Source: Hofstenia miamia
Lineage: Eukaryota > Xenacoelomorpha > Acoela
NCBI GenBank assembly: GCA_004352715.1
Contig: SCFE01000078.1
Span: forward strand, 1,600,713 to 1,652,743
Length of the DNA: 52,031 nt
Direction of reading: 5' to 3'
Below are positions 1-11,208 of the stretch, one piece after another (within the stretch, counting starts at the first letter, position 1; the number at the start of each line of letters is the position of its first letter). Position numbers and translations under genes: made by a program. Under the pieces are notes generated by a model. It saw only the letters and a list, made by a program, of their open reading frames with translations, did no database searches and was not told where the DNA came from.

Positions 1-272
1 TTCTTTCGAGTTGATAGATTTAGTGAAGCAATGAATTCAAACATTTGTTCACTTGTGAGGTTTCCCTCTGTAAATGGGAAATGATGGAAGTTGCGATCGT
101 ACCAGTTAAAAGATTTTTGTATATGACACGGGAGATGATCAAACACTTCTTTTGAATGGCGCACTGTTAGAATATAACGTTTTTCCTCGATTAAAATGAC
201 CACCTCCTTGATAAAATAAATACAATCGTATGCCAACCCACGTACTTCGAATAACATGTTATGACTCTTCAT
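1..272 (-). CDS. Unrecognised partial ORF, runs off the left edge
   Basis: An uninterrupted minus-strand frame runs from the window edge to about position 355, just short of the first gap. The first Met codon in it is at 270-272, giving about 90 codons with no stop. The frame is rich in aromatic, charged and aliphatic residues in the manner of real protein (for example FNWYDRNFHHFPFTEG near the C-terminal side of the visible part). I do not recognise the family. The start is uncertain because the frame stays open upstream of the Met towards the gap, and the end lies outside the window. It could belong to the host or to a mobile element such as the Polinton-like remnant further right; nothing in the sequence decides this. 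Confidence 0.4.
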   Translation of the reverse strand, partial: MKSHNMLFEVRGLAYDCIYFIKEVVILIEEKRYILTVRHSKEVFDHLPCHIQKSFNWYDRNFHHFPFTEGNLTSEQMFEFIASLNLSTRK

Positions 273-374
273 GACTCTGAACAAAAAAGGGTAAACCACT
301 CGGCTAGAAAGCTTGTGAGCGAATGAATATATTTTCGTTTTATAATTAAATGTATGATATACACACATCTCCAA

Positions 375-1374
375 NNNNNNNNNNNNNNNNNNNNNNNNNN
401 NNNNNNNNNNNNNNNNNNNNNNNNNNNNNNNNNNNNNNNNNNNNNNNNNNNNNNNNNNNNNNNNNNNNNNNNNNNNNNNNNNNNNNNNNNNNNNNNNNNN
501 NNNNNNNNNNNNNNNNNNNNNNNNNNNNNNNNNNNNNNNNNNNNNNNNNNNNNNNNNNNNNNNNNNNNNNNNNNNNNNNNNNNNNNNNNNNNNNNNNNNN
601 NNNNNNNNNNNNNNNNNNNNNNNNNNNNNNNNNNNNNNNNNNNNNNNNNNNNNNNNNNNNNNNNNNNNNNNNNNNNNNNNNNNNNNNNNNNNNNNNNNNN
701 NNNNNNNNNNNNNNNNNNNNNNNNNNNNNNNNNNNNNNNNNNNNNNNNNNNNNNNNNNNNNNNNNNNNNNNNNNNNNNNNNNNNNNNNNNNNNNNNNNNN
801 NNNNNNNNNNNNNNNNNNNNNNNNNNNNNNNNNNNNNNNNNNNNNNNNNNNNNNNNNNNNNNNNNNNNNNNNNNNNNNNNNNNNNNNNNNNNNNNNNNNN
901 NNNNNNNNNNNNNNNNNNNNNNNNNNNNNNNNNNNNNNNNNNNNNNNNNNNNNNNNNNNNNNNNNNNNNNNNNNNNNNNNNNNNNNNNNNNNNNNNNNNN
1001 NNNNNNNNNNNNNNNNNNNNNNNNNNNNNNNNNNNNNNNNNNNNNNNNNNNNNNNNNNNNNNNNNNNNNNNNNNNNNNNNNNNNNNNNNNNNNNNNNNNN
1101 NNNNNNNNNNNNNNNNNNNNNNNNNNNNNNNNNNNNNNNNNNNNNNNNNNNNNNNNNNNNNNNNNNNNNNNNNNNNNNNNNNNNNNNNNNNNNNNNNNNN
1201 NNNNNNNNNNNNNNNNNNNNNNNNNNNNNNNNNNNNNNNNNNNNNNNNNNNNNNNNNNNNNNNNNNNNNNNNNNNNNNNNNNNNNNNNNNNNNNNNNNNN
1301 NNNNNNNNNNNNNNNNNNNNNNNNNNNNNNNNNNNNNNNNNNNNNNNNNNNNNNNNNNNNNNNNNNNNNNNNNN
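375..1374. other. Assembly gap (1000 N)
   Basis: Exactly 1000 N. The round size suggests a placeholder rather than a measured length. Any long open frame through it is an artefact. Confidence 0.99.
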
Positions 1375-1500
1375 GCTAAGTGCACATATTTCTAAGTGCA
1401 ATATATATTATGCAGTACCATACGTTACATGGTAATTAGTGTATATTCTAAGTTGAAATGCAATTTACCATTTACAAAGCCGGCGTGTTTTAGTAAGATG
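1375..1500 (+). repeat. Dispersed repeat, copy 1 of a pair
   Basis: This sequence recurs in the same orientation at 5001-5153. Shared words include CATATTTCTAAG, GCAATATATATTATGCAG, CATACGTTACAT and TTGAAATGCAATTTACCATT, interrupted by small indels. It begins exactly at the edge of the gap, so its true left end is unknown. No protein was recognised. Confidence 0.6.
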
Positions 1501-3519
1501 GAAAGCATCATCAGTATAAACATTCGATCATTTGTTTGGTTCAAAATAACGCCGTCTGAAAATGTTGTACCCGTTTCACTTTTGGAAAAATCAATAAATG
1601 ATAATATGCAACTAACTCTTCCACAAAAAATTTAATTTCCTTCTGAAACAAGATTTTCATGGGAGAGACATTGTGGAATGTCCCTCTGTCAGGTTTTTAT
1701 TGGTAAATCAAAAAAATTAGGTTAAATAAATTTAAAAATTTACAAACGAAATAGGTTTGCGTTTTTGGGTTCTTTCAATATGAATATTATGATGGTAGAC
1801 AAAAATTTACAGAAGTGATGGCTAAGAAGCTGCAACCAACCATCCATTTGCAACAATTAAAACGAACTTCATAGACAAAAAGGCTGGTGAAATGTACTCT
1901 AAGATTCGAGACAGACTAAGCTTACTAAAAATAGTGTTACACAGACTAGTGCTCGGTGGTATATATAAGCCAAAAACGAACCAAGTGTAATAATCCAAAA
2001 ACGAACCAAGTGTAATAATGAAAACCTAATTTTTTTTGTTATCACAATATTTCAAAGAAATGATGCAGTCGTCTTGGACGAAAGGTCAAAATATTTGTTA
2101 CGTTGAAGCGTCAATCTCTTTTACTTGATTAGCAACTTAACTTAGTGTTATGAAAATATATTTTAGAAAGTTATTTCTCTCTTGAAATACGTTTTACTAA
2201 TACCGATAGTAGCTAACTAAGAACTGTAACCGAAAACGTGGTTTTGAGGGATAAAAAACAAAACTGTGTTCATTTTTTTTTGGAAACCACCGGGCGTTAA
2301 TACCAACCAACCCGTGTAATCTTACTAAAAACAACTTAATGCAGTGTTATCTTATTAAGTTCTAGAATATTAGCGCAAACGTGTTTGTCATAATAGGAAC
2401 AGTGTAATGCCGCATTATCTTATTCAAAAATGGATTATTCAGCAAACAACATGATCTTATTATAATGTGTGTAGCAAAATCGCATTATATCAATATTCAG
2501 GAAATCGTCATGTAGGTGAGGCATCTTATGTATTGAACAATATCTAACATTTATCAAGCAAATACAAGAAAACCCCTCATTTTTTTAATGATACAATATG
2601 ACATTTAAATTAAACATTGGTCTATTAGAATAATTTATTATAATTACTAAACGTAAAGCAGATTTTTTCAAAAACTATTCATATTCCTTTAGCATAGGTA
2701 AATATTACATTAATTTAAAAAGATATTTGTATATAAATAATAAGCAGATGAATCTTAAATCATATTATATTAAATCAAAATTTATTTATACATTGCTAGA
2801 CATATATACAATAATATTACCTTAAGTTAATTATAAATTTATTTAATAACTTTTATAAATGGAATGTTTCTTGGATACAGTGGGAATGGGTATATTTGCT
2901 ATTGTCGGTAGTTATTCTGGACTAAAATTGGCAGGTGATGCATGGCCCAGAGATCCTTTGTTCAAGTAGTATTAATTCACTAGCTGCCCTGTGGCCGTGA
3001 CCGATACCTAAGGTGTTAACATTGTTGGTCACTCTTTGTATTAAAACAATGCGATTATTTTTAAAATTCAAGTAGTCGTTACTAAAATTCATTTTACTGT
3101 GCATTAAAGTTATATTTTGCGGAAATTTCCAGTCCTAAACAGTTTGATCTTACTAGGAATCTTATTAATAATCTGTATGATTTTGAAGTTTCAGAATTTT
3201 CTCAATAACACTTTTCGAATCTTGGGATAAAATAATATAATTTATATGACTCATTAATTTCATTTTATTTGATAAAGATCAAAATTATGTTTCAAACATC
3301 TTGTGAGATTTAAAAATGAATCCTAAACTTCGTTTTGTCCTACACCATTAATATTGACAGTAATCTCCCTTGAGTTATGGAAATATTTCTATTATTTAAA
3401 AACCCGCAGTTCCAGTTTTTTATATTTGTACATGTACATTAAAGCAATGCCATTTATAATGTACATACTCGTCAGTATCGTTCATTTCTACCATTGATAC
3501 CTCATTATTCCTTCCATTA
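1501..3519. other. AT-rich stretch without a recognisable gene
   Basis: I see no supported coding sequence here. It holds a perfect 25-bp tandem duplication at 1970-1994 and 1995-2019. A slightly less AT-rich patch lies around 2935-3020, where a short minus-strand frame is open, but nothing marks it as a gene. Confidence 0.5.
1970..2019. repeat. 25-bp direct tandem duplication (two perfect units)
   Basis: Two identical adjacent 25-bp units, each starting CCAAAAACGAACC and ending GTGTAATAAT. Too short to assign to an element. Confidence 0.85.
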
Positions 3520-3903
3520 TTGGCCATTATTAGCATTTGGCCGCTAGGCCATTAATGACCCAATGATAAATCCAACAATGAGCCAATAATTAAAACCTTT
3601 TAACCTTTTTTCTCAAAATATTTATGTGATACTTAAAATACAATGCTCAAAATTTTTATTGGATGGCATTAAATAAACTATAAGACAAACATATATAAAC
3701 TAACTGCAATTACTACGGTGATATTTTTTAAGCAAATAAATTATTACAACACTAATTTATATTGATTTTTTATACAGTAATATAAATATATTTGAACATA
3801 TTTGATAATATTTTTTCAAATTATTTGAATTCAATTAATAAAACTTTATTATTGGGTAATTGTTGGCTATATGGCTCAGCGGCCAAATACCAATAATGGC
3901 CGA
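3520..3903. mobile_element. Foldback MITE with TA target duplication
   Basis: A 384-bp non-coding unit bounded by imperfect inverted repeats. The left end begins TTGGCCATTATTAGCATTTG and the reverse complement of the right end begins TCGGCCATTATTGGTATTTG. The arms continue through GGCCGCT and a decayed ATTGGGTCATTAATGG-like segment, for roughly 60-70 bp. The middle is very AT-rich with no ORF. A TA dinucleotide sits immediately outside both ends (3518-3519 and 3904-3905), as expected of a Tc1/mariner-mobilised MITE. The family name is unknown. Confidence 0.7.
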
Positions 3904-3905
3904 TA

Positions 3906-5000
3906 AATTCGTAGCACACTATGTATTCTAGGCATGCCAATGGGAAAACATCATCCCTTTAATTTTCTTGCTTCATTTCTATCAAGATAATAGCAATAGA
4001 TTAAATATTTCTTATGGCTTTTACCTGTATGATAAAATTGCAATTAAATTTCATTAATCTAGGTGTAATTTAATATAATAAACGAAAGCTTTGTATACAA
4101 ACAATTCTGTAAGCTTAGCTTGTTATTATATTTGTCATTTACCTTCAAAATATGTTCGAACCAAGATAAATGTTTTCTTTTAAAAAACTGTTACATCGGT
4201 AATTTTTGATAGAACATAATGAAAACAAGGATTCGTATGTATTCGATTGGCACTATTGTGTCATGTTAAAAATTCAATGGGGCTTGAGATGGGTTTGGTT
4301 CAATTTTTTGATTGTCAATTGGGGTTTGAGCAAACATTTTTTATTCAGTATCTTATTGTATATTAATTTATGGTATTCATTAGAGAAGTTAATTTAACTT
4401 GGTCTGAACTATGCATATTAGTCTTAAACTGCCGAAAAATTTATGAATTTATTATAGTTCTTGAAAAATGATTAAAGTACTTATAACTCAAAAAGGAATA
4501 ACAATATCCAAAATCTGAATCAGCATGGAATAAAGCACTGTCTCTTTTTCTATTATCATTCTTAAACCGCCACTGTCCCATTGAGGCGTGACGTTGTGTG
4601 AATTTTCCAATCGCCTGGCTCGCCACCACTGATTTTGGGCACGGCACGGCTCAGTGGGTTTGTGAGGTTTATCCAGATATAAATAAATAGGTAAAATTCG
4701 TTCTTGCTCTCATGGACTCTAAATCTAAACCCTATAATTATGCACATGAACGCTACATGTGGAGAGAATTTAAATCCTTTTGAAAAATCTGAATTTTCAA
4801 AAAAAAGTAGTTAATCTTTCAAGTATTTCAGGCACAGCAGTACGATTTAGTGCACATTTTCAGCAATGCCTTCAAGTATGTTCATCCAATAAATGTGTCC
4901 ATGGCTCACGATTTTCAAAAATTCTTATAGGCTTGGAAAAAAATCTTTGAAAGTTTGGAAAAAAGATTTGTTCTTTTAAAAGAAGACCAGCCTGTTTAAC
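3906..5000. other. AT-rich stretch without a recognisable gene
   Basis: No supported coding sequence. A GC-richer patch at about 4565-4680 stands out from its surroundings and may be a relic of an unrelated repeat. Short open frames on both strands there show no recognisable domain. Confidence 0.4.
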
Positions 5001-5153
5001 GCTAAGTGGACATATTTCTAAGAGCAATATATATTATGCAGAAGCATACGTTACATCGCATGCGGAACAGTCTTGGTAATCACTGCATATACTGAGTTGA
5101 AATGCAATTTACCATTTACAAAGCTATATAATTTGCGTATTTTTTAGTAAGAT
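5001..5153 (+). repeat. Dispersed repeat, copy 2 of a pair
   Basis: Diverged direct copy of 1375-1500. It contains an extra segment of about 20 bp after CATACGTTACAT. The two copies frame a 3.5-kb interval, but no LTR or TIR hallmarks were found. Confidence 0.6.
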
Positions 5154-5192
5154 TGATAGCTGTCTTTATATTAATTATAAACTACATTGTTT

Positions 5193-6192
5193 NNNNNNNN
5201 NNNNNNNNNNNNNNNNNNNNNNNNNNNNNNNNNNNNNNNNNNNNNNNNNNNNNNNNNNNNNNNNNNNNNNNNNNNNNNNNNNNNNNNNNNNNNNNNNNNN
5301 NNNNNNNNNNNNNNNNNNNNNNNNNNNNNNNNNNNNNNNNNNNNNNNNNNNNNNNNNNNNNNNNNNNNNNNNNNNNNNNNNNNNNNNNNNNNNNNNNNNN
5401 NNNNNNNNNNNNNNNNNNNNNNNNNNNNNNNNNNNNNNNNNNNNNNNNNNNNNNNNNNNNNNNNNNNNNNNNNNNNNNNNNNNNNNNNNNNNNNNNNNNN
5501 NNNNNNNNNNNNNNNNNNNNNNNNNNNNNNNNNNNNNNNNNNNNNNNNNNNNNNNNNNNNNNNNNNNNNNNNNNNNNNNNNNNNNNNNNNNNNNNNNNNN
5601 NNNNNNNNNNNNNNNNNNNNNNNNNNNNNNNNNNNNNNNNNNNNNNNNNNNNNNNNNNNNNNNNNNNNNNNNNNNNNNNNNNNNNNNNNNNNNNNNNNNN
5701 NNNNNNNNNNNNNNNNNNNNNNNNNNNNNNNNNNNNNNNNNNNNNNNNNNNNNNNNNNNNNNNNNNNNNNNNNNNNNNNNNNNNNNNNNNNNNNNNNNNN
5801 NNNNNNNNNNNNNNNNNNNNNNNNNNNNNNNNNNNNNNNNNNNNNNNNNNNNNNNNNNNNNNNNNNNNNNNNNNNNNNNNNNNNNNNNNNNNNNNNNNNN
5901 NNNNNNNNNNNNNNNNNNNNNNNNNNNNNNNNNNNNNNNNNNNNNNNNNNNNNNNNNNNNNNNNNNNNNNNNNNNNNNNNNNNNNNNNNNNNNNNNNNNN
6001 NNNNNNNNNNNNNNNNNNNNNNNNNNNNNNNNNNNNNNNNNNNNNNNNNNNNNNNNNNNNNNNNNNNNNNNNNNNNNNNNNNNNNNNNNNNNNNNNNNNN
6101 NNNNNNNNNNNNNNNNNNNNNNNNNNNNNNNNNNNNNNNNNNNNNNNNNNNNNNNNNNNNNNNNNNNNNNNNNNNNNNNNNNNNNNNNNNNN
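5193..6192. other. Assembly gap (1000 N)
   Basis: Exactly 1000 N, probably of nominal length. Confidence 0.99.
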
Positions 6193-6352
6193 ATTTATTA
6201 TACAATGAGAATGTAGAAATGATTTGTACATGTTTCATTAATGGTAGATTTCTAGAGATACATCTCATCACTAAGTTAAATAAGTGTAATATTAGATAAT
6301 GGATGCATGTTATGTATAATAATATAATTATGGATAAAATAACTATATACAT

Positions 6353-6763
6353 TTATTCACAGGTTAATATACAATACTCTAATGAATGTCCATGATCAAG
6401 AAAAATATTTAATCTATTGTCTTTGATTTCTCCATCAATAAGCATGAAAATTTTCTGGATTGCAATGTCTATTGGGAACCCCTCTGCATAGAGTCTATCA
6501 ATGTTATTTTTTAAAATTTGCGCTGTGGCAAATGTATGAGGGATATTCTCTCCACACAACTTGAAGTTTGAGGTATTTAAATCTATATGCAGAGTCAATT
6601 CAAAACGTGTGTCAAAAGTGCACTGTCCTTGTGAAGGTTGAAACTGAACGTGTAACACTTTGTTGTTTGGGAGTGATGTATCTTCATAAATCATGAGCTT
6701 ATCAATATTTTGCAAAACACATATCTTGTGTAGTTTTAAAACATCTTTAAAATTTATAAACAT
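6353..6763 (-). CDS. Hypothetical protein, 136 aa, beside a Polinton-like ATPase
   Basis: A complete 136-codon frame from Met (6761-6763) to a stop at 6353. No signal peptide or transmembrane segment is obvious, and the composition is that of a soluble protein. A run of Leu, Thr and His alternating with charged residues near residues 55-65 suggests beta strands. It is divergently oriented to the packaging ATPase starting at 7133, with a 42-bp minisatellite and TATA-rich DNA between them. That placement and an intact frame make it a candidate Polinton/Maverick accessory gene. I do not recognise the family, and it could equally be an unrelated short ORF. Confidence 0.4.
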   Translation of the reverse strand: MFINFKDVLKLHKICVLQNIDKLMIYEDTSLPNNKVLHVQFQPSQGQCTFDTRFELTLHIDLNTSNFKLCGENIPHTFATAQILKNNIDRLYAEGFPIDIAIQKIFMLIDGEIKDNRLNIFLDHGHSLEYCILTCE

Positions 6764-6897
6764 AGTTTTTGTGATTGGCTATTTTTTCGTTTGACAGTGT
6801 ACATATATGATAATATATTAATGATGGAACTTGTGGCTGTACTTAAATTTCATTTATAAAATTTTGTGTTAAATTATTTAGCACGTTAATGCTTTGC

Positions 6898-7061
6898 GTG
6901 TTTAGTTTCAGTCCTTGGTATATCTAGTTTTTCCCTTGTGTTTTTAGTTTCTGTCCTTGGTATATTTAGTTTTCCCTTGTGTTTTTAGTTTCTGTCCTTG
7001 GTATATCTAGTTTTTCCCTTGTGTTTTTAGTTTCTGTCCTTGGTATATTTAGTTTTTCCCC
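6898..7061. repeat. Minisatellite, four units of 40-42 bp
   Basis: Four near-identical units start at about 6898, 6938, 6979 and 7021. Each contains TTTAGTTTC(A/T)GTCCTTGG, then TATAT(C/T)TAG and a TTTTCCC tract. It sits between the divergent small ORF and the ATPase, that is, in the likely promoter region. Units are adjacent with no spacers, so it is not a CRISPR array. Confidence 0.9.
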
Positions 7062-7132
7062 TGTAATACCGCACCCAGATTTGTATATATGTATATATTC
7101 TACATCATAAAGAGATTCATTGCAAAGAGAAT

Positions 7133-7582
7133 ATGTCATCAACATTTAATGTTGTTCCCTCACTAGCTAGTCAAGTCTTTTTAATATTCAGCAGTCCGTC
7201 AAACTCTGGAAAAACACATTTGTTGGGAAAATTGATTGATCATAATTATTTTAACAAGTTCTCAAAGTCCAAAGTATTTTATCGTCATTTTCAAAGTGGT
7301 GTTTATTATAAATGTAATGCAAAAATGAATCAGGTTGAATTTTTCAATGAATACTTGGCCGGAAAATGTTATATCTGAAAATTGCATTAAAAACAGTCTA
7401 ATTATTTTTGATGATTTTGGTGAGGAATGTTTGAATTCAGAAACTTTTGCAAATTTAGTTATAACTAGAAGACACTTAAATTGTGGTATTGCATTAATTA
7501 CACATTCTATATTTTCAAAAGGACGATGTTCAACTTTAATTCAAAGAAATGCTTCTGGAATGTTTCTATTCAACTCAGTACA
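7133..7582 (+). pseudogene. Polinton/Maverick-type genome-packaging ATPase, frameshifted and truncated
   Basis: Proteins of this family (FtsK/HerA-like, A32-type) pump viral or Polinton DNA into capsids. Visible marks: a hydrophobic strand followed by a Walker A loop (SSPSNSGKTHL) near residues 20-30, a Walker B strand (NSLIIFDDFGEE) in the second frame at about 7395-7430, and the family's later motif with GIALITHSIFSKG, then QRN and a terminal hydrophobic strand FLFN. The first frame runs 7133-7378. The reading then continues one frame over, so a frameshift lies at about 7335-7378. The C-terminal part is lost where a hAT-like end begins at 7583, just where the family normally has its NP/SPRD-like motif. 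The start at 7133 follows TATA-rich sequence and places Walker A at the usual distance from the N-terminus. The frameshift and insertion mark it as a dead copy. Confidence 0.75.
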
Positions 7583-7644
7583 CAGAGGCGCACCCAGAGG
7601 GGGGGAACTGGGGGAACGTTCCCCCCCTCAACAGAGCACAGATG
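7583..7644 (+). mobile_element. hAT-like transposon end inserted in the ATPase
   Basis: An abrupt switch to GC-rich sequence beginning CAGAGGCGCACCCAGAGGGG. This resembles the CAG(A/G)GGCG...G-run ends known for many hAT elements. It includes a short palindrome of G-run, AACGTT and C-run at about 7611-7628. The element continues into the gap. The 8 bp before it (TCAGTACA, 7575-7582) would be the expected target duplication, but the partner copy is hidden by the gap. Confidence 0.55.
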
Positions 7645-8644
7645 NNNNNNNNNNNNNNNNNNNNNNNNNNNNNNNNNNNNNNNNNNNNNNNNNNNNNNNN
7701 NNNNNNNNNNNNNNNNNNNNNNNNNNNNNNNNNNNNNNNNNNNNNNNNNNNNNNNNNNNNNNNNNNNNNNNNNNNNNNNNNNNNNNNNNNNNNNNNNNNN
7801 NNNNNNNNNNNNNNNNNNNNNNNNNNNNNNNNNNNNNNNNNNNNNNNNNNNNNNNNNNNNNNNNNNNNNNNNNNNNNNNNNNNNNNNNNNNNNNNNNNNN
7901 NNNNNNNNNNNNNNNNNNNNNNNNNNNNNNNNNNNNNNNNNNNNNNNNNNNNNNNNNNNNNNNNNNNNNNNNNNNNNNNNNNNNNNNNNNNNNNNNNNNN
8001 NNNNNNNNNNNNNNNNNNNNNNNNNNNNNNNNNNNNNNNNNNNNNNNNNNNNNNNNNNNNNNNNNNNNNNNNNNNNNNNNNNNNNNNNNNNNNNNNNNNN
8101 NNNNNNNNNNNNNNNNNNNNNNNNNNNNNNNNNNNNNNNNNNNNNNNNNNNNNNNNNNNNNNNNNNNNNNNNNNNNNNNNNNNNNNNNNNNNNNNNNNNN
8201 NNNNNNNNNNNNNNNNNNNNNNNNNNNNNNNNNNNNNNNNNNNNNNNNNNNNNNNNNNNNNNNNNNNNNNNNNNNNNNNNNNNNNNNNNNNNNNNNNNNN
8301 NNNNNNNNNNNNNNNNNNNNNNNNNNNNNNNNNNNNNNNNNNNNNNNNNNNNNNNNNNNNNNNNNNNNNNNNNNNNNNNNNNNNNNNNNNNNNNNNNNNN
8401 NNNNNNNNNNNNNNNNNNNNNNNNNNNNNNNNNNNNNNNNNNNNNNNNNNNNNNNNNNNNNNNNNNNNNNNNNNNNNNNNNNNNNNNNNNNNNNNNNNNN
8501 NNNNNNNNNNNNNNNNNNNNNNNNNNNNNNNNNNNNNNNNNNNNNNNNNNNNNNNNNNNNNNNNNNNNNNNNNNNNNNNNNNNNNNNNNNNNNNNNNNNN
8601 NNNNNNNNNNNNNNNNNNNNNNNNNNNNNNNNNNNNNNNNNNNN
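7645..8644. other. Assembly gap (1000 N)
   Basis: Exactly 1000 N. It hides the rest of the hAT-like insertion and any continuation of the Polinton-like remnant. Confidence 0.99.
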
Positions 8645-10957
8645 AAACAGAGAATGACATGAAGAACAACCTCTTAACAAATAAATGATATTGTTATAAC
8701 CAAAAACACAGCAAATTATTTACAATCTAATTTTAAAAAATTCAGAAAAGTAAAACAGATACAACAATTGCAATTAAAGCAAATGATTAGAGAAGATATA
8801 TCAATAGAGGAACCTTTATCTGCATAAGGCAAACAATGTAATAGAAATTGTCCATGACAATTTGGGCTGAAAGAGAAACACAAACAGCTTCATGCACAAT
8901 GTTGTTTATGACTGACTCATTTACAATACAGGAGATTAACAAGTTAATCAAACCCTGAAAGCATTTAGTAATCATTTAACACTCTTACAAAATTGTTATT
9001 TCTGATTATCAAAAAGATCAGATAAAGCAACATGGTTTTCCTGAAGAGTTCTGAAACAAAACAGACAGAGCAGTAATGAATTATTCAGCTAATGATGGAA
9101 GAAGTGTAGCCTGTATTTCACCAATATGTAACAGAAAATTGGTTGATACAAACTCTTAATTTTTTAATATACATTTAGCTAATTTAGTCTTAATAATTTT
9201 TCTGATTGGAAGAAAATAGTCTACTTTAACTATTTTTTAAATTATTCAAGTTACATGATTTCATTTTACATATTTTATGATACATCTGTAATTTGTTTAC
9301 TTACATTTGTAAGAGTATTATGTTGCTTAGCTATACAACTAGAATTAAGCTTCAGTTACTCTATCTTATTTTATATTTATTAAATTATTTAAGATAGATA
9401 CCAGCTTTAACAACTTAGATGTTTGGAATTAGTAATTCTCATCATCAGGATTAATGTTGCAGACCAAGTAATTTTTCCCTCTAGTCTAAATTTTCAGGAG
9501 TTTTTATTTGTTTGCAATATCATCTTTTTTGCATATAATGAACTTAGCAAGAATACATGTTAAAGTTAATTCAAATGTATTTATGTGTAACAGTAATCAT
9601 TTCAAGTGAATGCCTGGTTGTGAATATTGGAAAAAACTAGATGATCAAATAAATGATTATTTTTTATCTTTCTCTAATTATACTTTAAACACCCCTATAG
9701 GTTGTTATTAAAATAACCAAAGGTGTTGTTAAATCCTAAGAATCCTTTGTTCAATTCCTACTCTTTTATTAAATGAGTAAATTCAAACTTTTACATAAAC
9801 TCTTAAAATATCTCTTTCTCCACATGGGCTCTCTATTACAATTAAGATATGCTTAAGTTTGTGCTCCATTGAATTCTTTCATCTTATCAAAACCTTCTAC
9901 ACTATCACAATGTTAAGAAACTCATGTAGAGGAAAGTTTTCAACATTTGATGTGGCTATATTACTCTCAATTTCCAAAAGAAACTTTTCAGGCTTTGAAA
10001 CATGATTAACTCTATTATTTTCAATGCTGAGAACAACCTATTCTGAAGTAATTCTACCCCATAGTTGTAAATTTTTAAAAATGAAATTCATATTTAAAGG
10101 CACATGTCAATTTTCTTTACAATATCAATAGTACTCCTTAAAAGATCACTATTTACCATTTGGACCTAATTAGTATATAGCATTGCAAAAGAAATAAAAT
10201 AATAAAATAACTATGTCACTGAAGATTTGGTGTTTTTTAGTTTAAGAAGTATTCAATGGGCACTATTCATGAAATTATAATTCTGGAATAAATTGAGAAA
10301 ATTAAAAGTTCACAGTATGAGTTGCTTAAATCTTTTTGTCCTTGGAAAAAATTATCCTTTATTAAAGGGATATTGAAGATATTAAACAGCATCCTAATTT
10401 GATTGTGATTATTGTTTGGTACTTTTTACTGACATAAGAAACCCTGAAATTGACATATAGAATCTTAAGATTGACATAGCAAATCATGACTATATTTGGC
10501 TCACTGTAGAATTGCAGTGGTACTGAGAAATTCAAAGGTTACCAAAGGTTGCAGAGGCTACCATTGTAGAGAGGGACCCACATTCTAGCAAAAGAGAGAA
10601 CATTGGTGGTTCACTGTTCAATAAAGAAAGAACAGAAACTATCCACTGAGAATAGAATTCCAGCAGCAACCAATTCACAGGGTATCATACCAAAGCCATA
10701 TCCATGAAGCCATCCTTACTTGCCAAGGTGCTAATTGTGTGTCTCAAGTATTAATTTTAAGCTCAAATAAACAATTTAGCTCAGAGTTCTATTATCTCAG
10801 CTCATGTAAATAAATAATAAAGCAAAAGGCACATAATTACCATGCATTCACATTTGCCAATGGCATATTATATTTGCAGTGTGTTGTTATTAAGTGCATG
10901 TATGAAATGAAATGATCCAATTAAAAGATGTTATTCCCTAAACATATATATAGTGTA
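8645..10957. repeat. Duplicated block, copy 1 (shorter)
   Basis: Near-identical to 17058-20651. It lacks two segments present in the other copy (about 17548-18435 and 18873-19507). It carries about 76 bp (near 9150-9228) absent from copy 2, and about 165 bp (9297-9461) that falls at the single-N join 18521. No GT-AG pattern marks the missing segments, so they are indels, not lost introns. A short frame at 8688-8826 ending EDISIEEPLSA is conserved in both copies only because the DNA is. Copy 1 begins exactly at a gap, and copy 2 ends exactly at one, which points to alternative haplotypes placed in one scaffold. Confidence 0.85.
10505..10957 (-). mobile_element. LTR fragment of the Ty3/Gypsy-like family
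   Basis: Begins TGTAGAATTGCAG and aligns with the LTR next to the primer site of the minus-strand element (39182-39516), with the solo LTR (12874-13305 part) and with 20201-20651. Shared blocks include AAGGTTGCAGAGG, ACCCACATTCTAGC, CAATTCACA, GTGCTAATTGTGTGT and ATTATCTCAG. Sense is on the minus strand. Only the 3' half of the LTR is clear. Sequence to the right (10958-11208) is only weakly similar to the rest of the LTR and then enters a gap. Confidence 0.65.
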
Positions 10958-11208
10958 ACATCCTCCACCTAGCTTGTTACGCTGTGTCTAATCATGATTA
11001 AGGAATGCTTGGTAAACTGCGGGTGAGGTGTTACCCATTTGTTAAACCATCAGACTTTTCTCTCTTATTAACTAGTTATGTTAATTAATTGATCGAGTAT
11101 TAACCATCACTGTTTAGGTGACTGGGCAGTATGATGTTTCCTCTTCAGTTGTTCCATGGGCTCCTGCCCAAAGCTGATCTCCACAACACAGCTCCTCCTC
11201 TTCTATGA

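Noticed and set aside
346-1435. Apparent ORFs of 340-360 codons across N runs (also at 5153-6352, 7335-8688, 11145-12386, 20622-21542, 26280-26720)
   Set aside because: Almost all residues are unknown because they translate N. The few real codons at the ends show no gene.
6898-7061. CRISPR-like repeat array
   Set aside because: Units are directly adjacent with no unique spacers, and the context is animal DNA. It is a minisatellite.
10951-10980. Start of a second LTR family (TGTAACATCCTCCACC after ATATATAG)
   Set aside because: The sequence looks like a typical LTR start, but no partner LTR or internal region is visible before the gap.
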